From JAENVT01 sp963773085 (GTDB taxonomy: Bacteria > Actinomycetota > Acidimicrobiia > Acidimicrobiales > Ilumatobacteraceae): a stretch of DNA of 64,000 nt. This document shows, piece by piece, positions 60,824-64,000 of this stretch. Made by a program: the position numbers and the translations under genes. The stretch is taken from contig CAVYZS010000013.1 in the NCBI GenBank assembly GCA_963773085.1, positions 180,659 through 244,658 on the forward strand, written 5' to 3'. The notes under the pieces were generated by a model that did not search any database, was not told the DNA's origin, and was given only the letters and a program-made list of their open reading frames with translations. The stretch's first letter is position 1. Each line of letters starts with the position of its first letter.

Positions 60824-63673
60824 ATGCCTGCCGCCGACTCCGGAAAGATCATCGTTCGCGGCGCCCGCGAGCACAATCTGCGAAACATCAACGTCGAACT
60901 GCCGCGCAACAAGATGATCGTGTTCACCGGTCTGTCGGGCTCCGGAAAGAGCAGCCTGGCATTCGACACGATCTATGCCGAGGGGCAGCGCCGCTACGTC
61001 GAGAGCCTCAGCGCCTACGCCCGACAGTTCCTCGGACAGATGGACAAACCCGATGTCGACATGATCGAGGGGTTGTCACCGGCCATCTCCATCGATCAGA
61101 AGTCGGCCAGCCGCAACCCGCGCTCGACGGTGGGCACCATCACCGAGATCTACGACTACCTGCGACTGCTGTATGCCCGCATCGGCGTGCAGCACTGCCC
61201 CAACGACGGAACCAGGTTGCAGCGTCAGACTCCGCAACAGATCGTCGATCGAATCCTGCTGCTGCCCGACGGCACTCGGTTCCAGGTGTTCTCGCCAGTG
61301 GTGCGCGGTCGCAAGGGCGACTACGACACCCTGCTGCAGGATCTCGCCGGTCAGGGTTATGTGCGCGCCCGGGTCGACGGCGAGGTGGTCGACATTGCCG
61401 AGTTCCTGAAACGCGACGAACGTCTGGCGCGCTACGAGCAGCACAAGATCGAGGTGATCATCGACCGTCTCGTCCGCCGCGATGGAATCGAGCGGCGCCT
61501 CACCGACTCGTTGGAGACGGCGCTGAAACTGGCCGACGGCGTCGCCGAGGTCGAACTCATGCCGGCCGACGGCAGCGAGAGCGAGACGCTGACGTTCAGC
61601 CAGCACCTGGCCTGCCCGAAGTGTGGCACCAGCTACGACGAACCGGCGCCGCGTAACTTCTCCTTCAACTCGCCGTACGGCGCATGCGAGGCATGCGATG
61701 GTCTCGGCACCACGTTCGAGGTGGACCCCGAACTGGTGATCCCGGATCCCGACCAATCGATCAATGGCGGGGCAATCGCGCCTTGGCGCACGTCCAACAC
61801 GCAGTACTTCACGCGCATGCTCGAGGCCGTGGCCGAGGTCTACGAGCTCGATCTCGATGCGCCATATCGCACGCTCAACGCCAAGCAACAGAAGGTCGTT
61901 CTGTACGGCGTCGAGGGCAACCTCAAGGTCAAGTACCGCAACCGTTACGGACGCACCCGTGAGTACTCGACGGCGTACGAAGGCGTCATACCGTGGCTCA
62001 ACCGCCGGCGCCAGGGCGCCGAGAGCGACTGGTCGCGCGAGCAGTACGAGGGCTACATGCGCGAGGTGCCGTGCACCGCCTGCGGCGGGGCGCGGTTGAA
62101 GCCGGTCTCGCTCGCGGTCACGATCAACGAGCACAACATCGCCGAGATCTGCGACATGGCGATCGGCGAGTCGGCCAAGTTCCTGGCGGGTCTCGAGCTG
62201 AGCGAACGCGACCGGTTGATCGCCGAGCGGGTGACGAAGGAGATCAACGCCCGTCTCGGGTTCCTGCTCGACGTCGGCCTCGACTACCTCAGCCTCTCCC
62301 GGTACGCGGCCACGCTGGCCGGCGGCGAAGCGCAGCGCATCCGCCTGGCCAGCCAGATCGGTTCAGGGCTCGTCGGCACGCTGTACGTCCTCGACGAGCC
62401 GTCGATCGGGCTGCACCAGCGCGACAACCGCCGGCTGATCGACACGCTGCTGCGCCTGCGTGATCTGGGCAACACAGTGTTGGTCGTCGAACACGACGAG
62501 GAGACCATTCGCGAGGCCGACTGGATCGTCGACATCGGTCCGGGTGCAGGCGAGCACGGCGGCGATGTCGTCTACAGCGGCCCGGTGAAGGGCATCACCA
62601 AGGTCAAGGAGTCGATCACCGGGCAGTACCTGGCGGGTAGGAAGTCGATCCCAGTGCCGCGGCAGCGGCGTCAACCCGGCCTCGAGTGGCTCGAGGTCAA
62701 AGGAGCGCGCGAGCACAACCTGCGCAACATCGACGTACGCATTCCCCTCGGCTGCTTCGTGGCCATCACCGGTGTCAGCGGCAGCGGCAAGAGCACGCTG
62801 GTGCGCGACATCTTGTTGCCGGTCCTGATGCAGCGGATCTACAAGTCGAAGCACGCAGCAGGGAAGCACAAGAAGATCGACGGGCTGGACCTGCTCGACA
62901 AGGTGATCGACATGGATCAATCGCCGATCGGGCGCACCCCGCGATCCAACCCGGCCACGTACACGGGCGTGTTCGACAACATCCGCAAGCTGTTCGCCAC
63001 CACGGCGGAGGCGAAGGTCCGTGGGTACATGCCTGGCCGGTTCAGCTTCAACGTGCAGGGCGGCCGCTGCGAGGCGTGCTCGGGCGACGGCACGATCAAG
63101 ATCGAGATGCACTTCCTGCCCGACGTGTACGTGCCGTGCGAGGTGTGCAAGGGCGCTCGCTACAACCGCGACACGCTCGACATCGCGTTCAAGGGCAAGA
63201 ACATCGCCGAGGTGCTCGACATGCCGGTCGCCGAGGCGGTCGGCTTCTTCGGAAATCAACCGGCCATTGGTCGCTACATGCAGACGCTTTTGGATGTCGG
63301 CCTCGGATACGTGCGCTTGGGCCAGTCGGCACCGACGTTGTCGGGTGGTGAGGCGCAACGGGTCAAGCTGGCGTCCGAACTGGCCAAGCGTTCCACCGGT
63401 CACACCATCTACCTGCTCGACGAGCCGACCACGGGGCTGCATTTCGACGACGTGCGCCGCCTGTTGACGGTGCTGTCGCGATTGGTCGATCAGGGCAACA
63501 CCGTCCTGATCATCGAGCACAACCTCGATGTCATCAAGACCGCCGACTGGCTGATCGACCTCGGACCGGAAGGCGGCAGCGGGGGCGGGCTCGTGGTTGC
63601 CGAAGGCAGTCCGGAGGACGTCGCGGCCATCGACGCCAGCCACACCGGTCGCTTCCTTCGGCCGTTGCTCTAA
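60824..63673 (+). CDS. uvrA: Excinuclease ABC subunit A
   Basis: 949 residues, full length. UvrA is the ATPase that scans DNA for lesions and loads UvrB. It has two ABC modules: Walker A motifs GLSGSGKSSLAFD and GVSGSGKSTLVRD, signatures LAGGEAQRIRL and LSGGEAQRVKL. Zinc fingers are the CPKC...CEAC pair near 265-290 and the CEACSGDG...CEVCKGARYN set near 750-775. Position after uvrB matches actinobacterial order. Induction by DNA damage is indicated by the upstream LexA box. Confidence 0.97.
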   Translation: MPAADSGKIIVRGAREHNLRNINVELPRNKMIVFTGLSGSGKSSLAFDTIYAEGQRRYVESLSAYARQFLGQMDKPDVDMIEGLSPAISIDQKSASRNPRSTVGTITEIYDYLRLLYARIGVQHCPNDGTRLQRQTPQQIVDRILLLPDGTRFQVFSPVVRGRKGDYDTLLQDLAGQGYVRARVDGEVVDIAEFLKRDERLARYEQHKIEVIIDRLVRRDGIERRLTDSLETALKLADGVAEVELMPADGSESETLTFSQHLACPKCGTSYDEPAPRNFSFNSPYGACEACDGLGTTFEVDPELVIPDPDQSINGGAIAPWRTSNTQYFTRMLEAVAEVYELDLDAPYRTLNAKQQKVVLYGVEGNLKVKYRNRYGRTREYSTAYEGVIPWLNRRRQGAESDWSREQYEGYMREVPCTACGGARLKPVSLAVTINEHNIAEICDMAIGESAKFLAGLELSERDRLIAERVTKEINARLGFLLDVGLDYLSLSRYAATLAGGEAQRIRLASQIGSGLVGTLYVLDEPSIGLHQRDNRRLIDTLLRLRDLGNTVLVVEHDEETIREADWIVDIGPGAGEHGGDVVYSGPVKGITKVKESITGQYLAGRKSIPVPRQRRQPGLEWLEVKGAREHNLRNIDVRIPLGCFVAITGVSGSGKSTLVRDILLPVLMQRIYKSKHAAGKHKKIDGLDLLDKVIDMDQSPIGRTPRSNPATYTGVFDNIRKLFATTAEAKVRGYMPGRFSFNVQGGRCEACSGDGTIKIEMHFLPDVYVPCEVCKGARYNRDTLDIAFKGKNIAEVLDMPVAEAVGFFGNQPAIGRYMQTLLDVGLGYVRLGQSAPTLSGGEAQRVKLASELAKRSTGHTIYLLDEPTTGLHFDDVRRLLTVLSRLVDQGNTVLIIEHNLDVIKTADWLIDLGPEGGSGGGLVVAEGSPEDVAAIDASHTGRFLRPLL

Positions 63674-63710
63674 CACAGGTGCTCGCGGTGCGGTGCGCTA
63701 GACCAGATCG

Positions 63711-64000
63711 GTGAGGCTCGCCGAGACGCCGCTCGATCGCCCAGCCGTTCAACGGCACACCATCGCCACGCTCCAGTTCGCCCAGGTGCCGGGCCAGGCG
63801 GCAATTGCAGGTGTCGTGGCGGTCCTGGCCTTGTTCGTCGGCGACATGCTCGGCGACGACCGATTCGCCGGCGCGGGCAATGCTGCGTTCACGCTCGGTA
63901 CGGCACTCATGGCTCCGTCGTTCGCCGCGTTCAGTCATCGTCGGGGTCGACGCCCGGCCCTGGCGACAGCATTCGTCATCGGTGCGTGTGGCGCCGCTGT
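63711..64000 (+). CDS. MFS transporter N-terminus (partial, runs off the right edge)
   Basis: The frame from the GTG at 63711 stays open to the end of the window (96 codons). It shows a first hydrophobic helix (AAIAGVVAVLALFVGDML), then FAGAGNAAFTLGTALMAPSFAAF and the basic loop SHRRGRRPALATAFVIG, the pattern of helices 1-3 and the conserved R-G-R-R loop of MFS exporters. It lies 37 bases after uvrA. The start codon is the best guess; substrate unknown. Confidence 0.65.
   Translation, partial: MRLAETPLDRPAVQRHTIATLQFAQVPGQAAIAGVVAVLALFVGDMLGDDRFAGAGNAAFTLGTALMAPSFAAFSHRRGRRPALATAFVIGACGAA

Overview
The window is high-GC DNA with mostly 4-base ATGA/GTGA gene overlaps, many GTG starts, several promoters that look leaderless, LexA boxes of the CGAAC-N4-GTTCG type, and deazaflavin (F420)-type and luciferase-like oxidoreductases. 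These traits indicate an actinobacterium. The aromatic catabolic content and protein style would fit a marine or soil Acidimicrobiia member, but that finer placement is inference.

Layout. 1-1898: a two-component pair on the minus strand (response regulator running off the edge, NarL-type sensor kinase). 1952-2581: coaE. 56972-58990 and 60824-63673: uvrB and uvrA, each with a LexA box, separated by a c-di-GMP EAL protein. In other actinobacteria (for example Mycobacterium: coaE, one small gene, uvrB, then uvrA) these genes lie close together. Here about 54 kb of catabolic and transport genes separate coaE from uvrB, and a 3' stub of an acetyltransferase gene marks the coaE-side junction. The window ends in a partial MFS transporter.

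Inside the island: (a) 2.8-7.0 kb, acyl-CoA ligase, aldo/keto reductase, a MetE-like protein and a winged-helix protein. (b) 7.2-12.1 kb, a tightly overlapping pcaC-H-G-B-D operon behind pobA (4-hydroxybenzoate to protocatechuate to 3-oxoadipate), with a striking array of inverted repeats before pcaC. (c) 12.1-21.8 kb, a HpaG-like isomerase, an orphan CoxL-like molybdenum hydroxylase, fused indolepyruvate ferredoxin oxidoreductase, an HpaB-type hydroxylase and its divergent IclR regulator, and an SDR. (d) 21.8-25.5 kb, LysR with a clear T-N11-A box facing a luciferase-like monooxygenase plus alpha/beta hydrolase pair. (e) 25.7-37.9 kb, a complete branched-chain-type ABC importer followed by a MetE-like protein, a PEP-synthase-like swivelling phosphohistidine protein, a metallo-beta-lactamase-fold protein, a second luciferase-like/hydrolase pair and an MFS exporter. 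This is the best candidate for an undescribed catabolic system. (f) 37.9-50.3 kb, HAD-SnoaL fusion, nitrilase stub, SDRs, amidase, a second phosphohistidine protein, IMPase-like phosphatase, esterase, F420-type protein, another luciferase-like enzyme, hpaH and hpaD. (g) 50.3-57.0 kb, a second HpaB-type hydroxylase, a VOC protein, a hydroxyquinol-type intradiol dioxygenase, alcohol dehydrogenase, GlcG-like protein, an IclR regulator and a divergent Rieske oxygenase.

Together the genes channel 4-hydroxybenzoate, vanillate-like ethers, 4-hydroxyphenylacetate-like compounds and probably a hydroxyquinol into ring cleavage. Several partner genes are not in the window (pcaIJ/pcaF, HpaC reductase, HpaE, HpaI, CoxM/CoxS, a PEP-synthase ATP-grasp subunit).

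Quality warning: about 25 single-base frameshifts interrupt otherwise well-conserved genes. Some 20 of these are +1, often in short homopolymers, and 16 fall in 29.5-34.3 kb while none fall in 34.3-53.7 kb. I treat them as probable sequence errors and give whole-gene coordinates spanning them. No gene-free stretch exceeds about 180 bases. I saw no rRNA, tRNA, CRISPR array or transposase.
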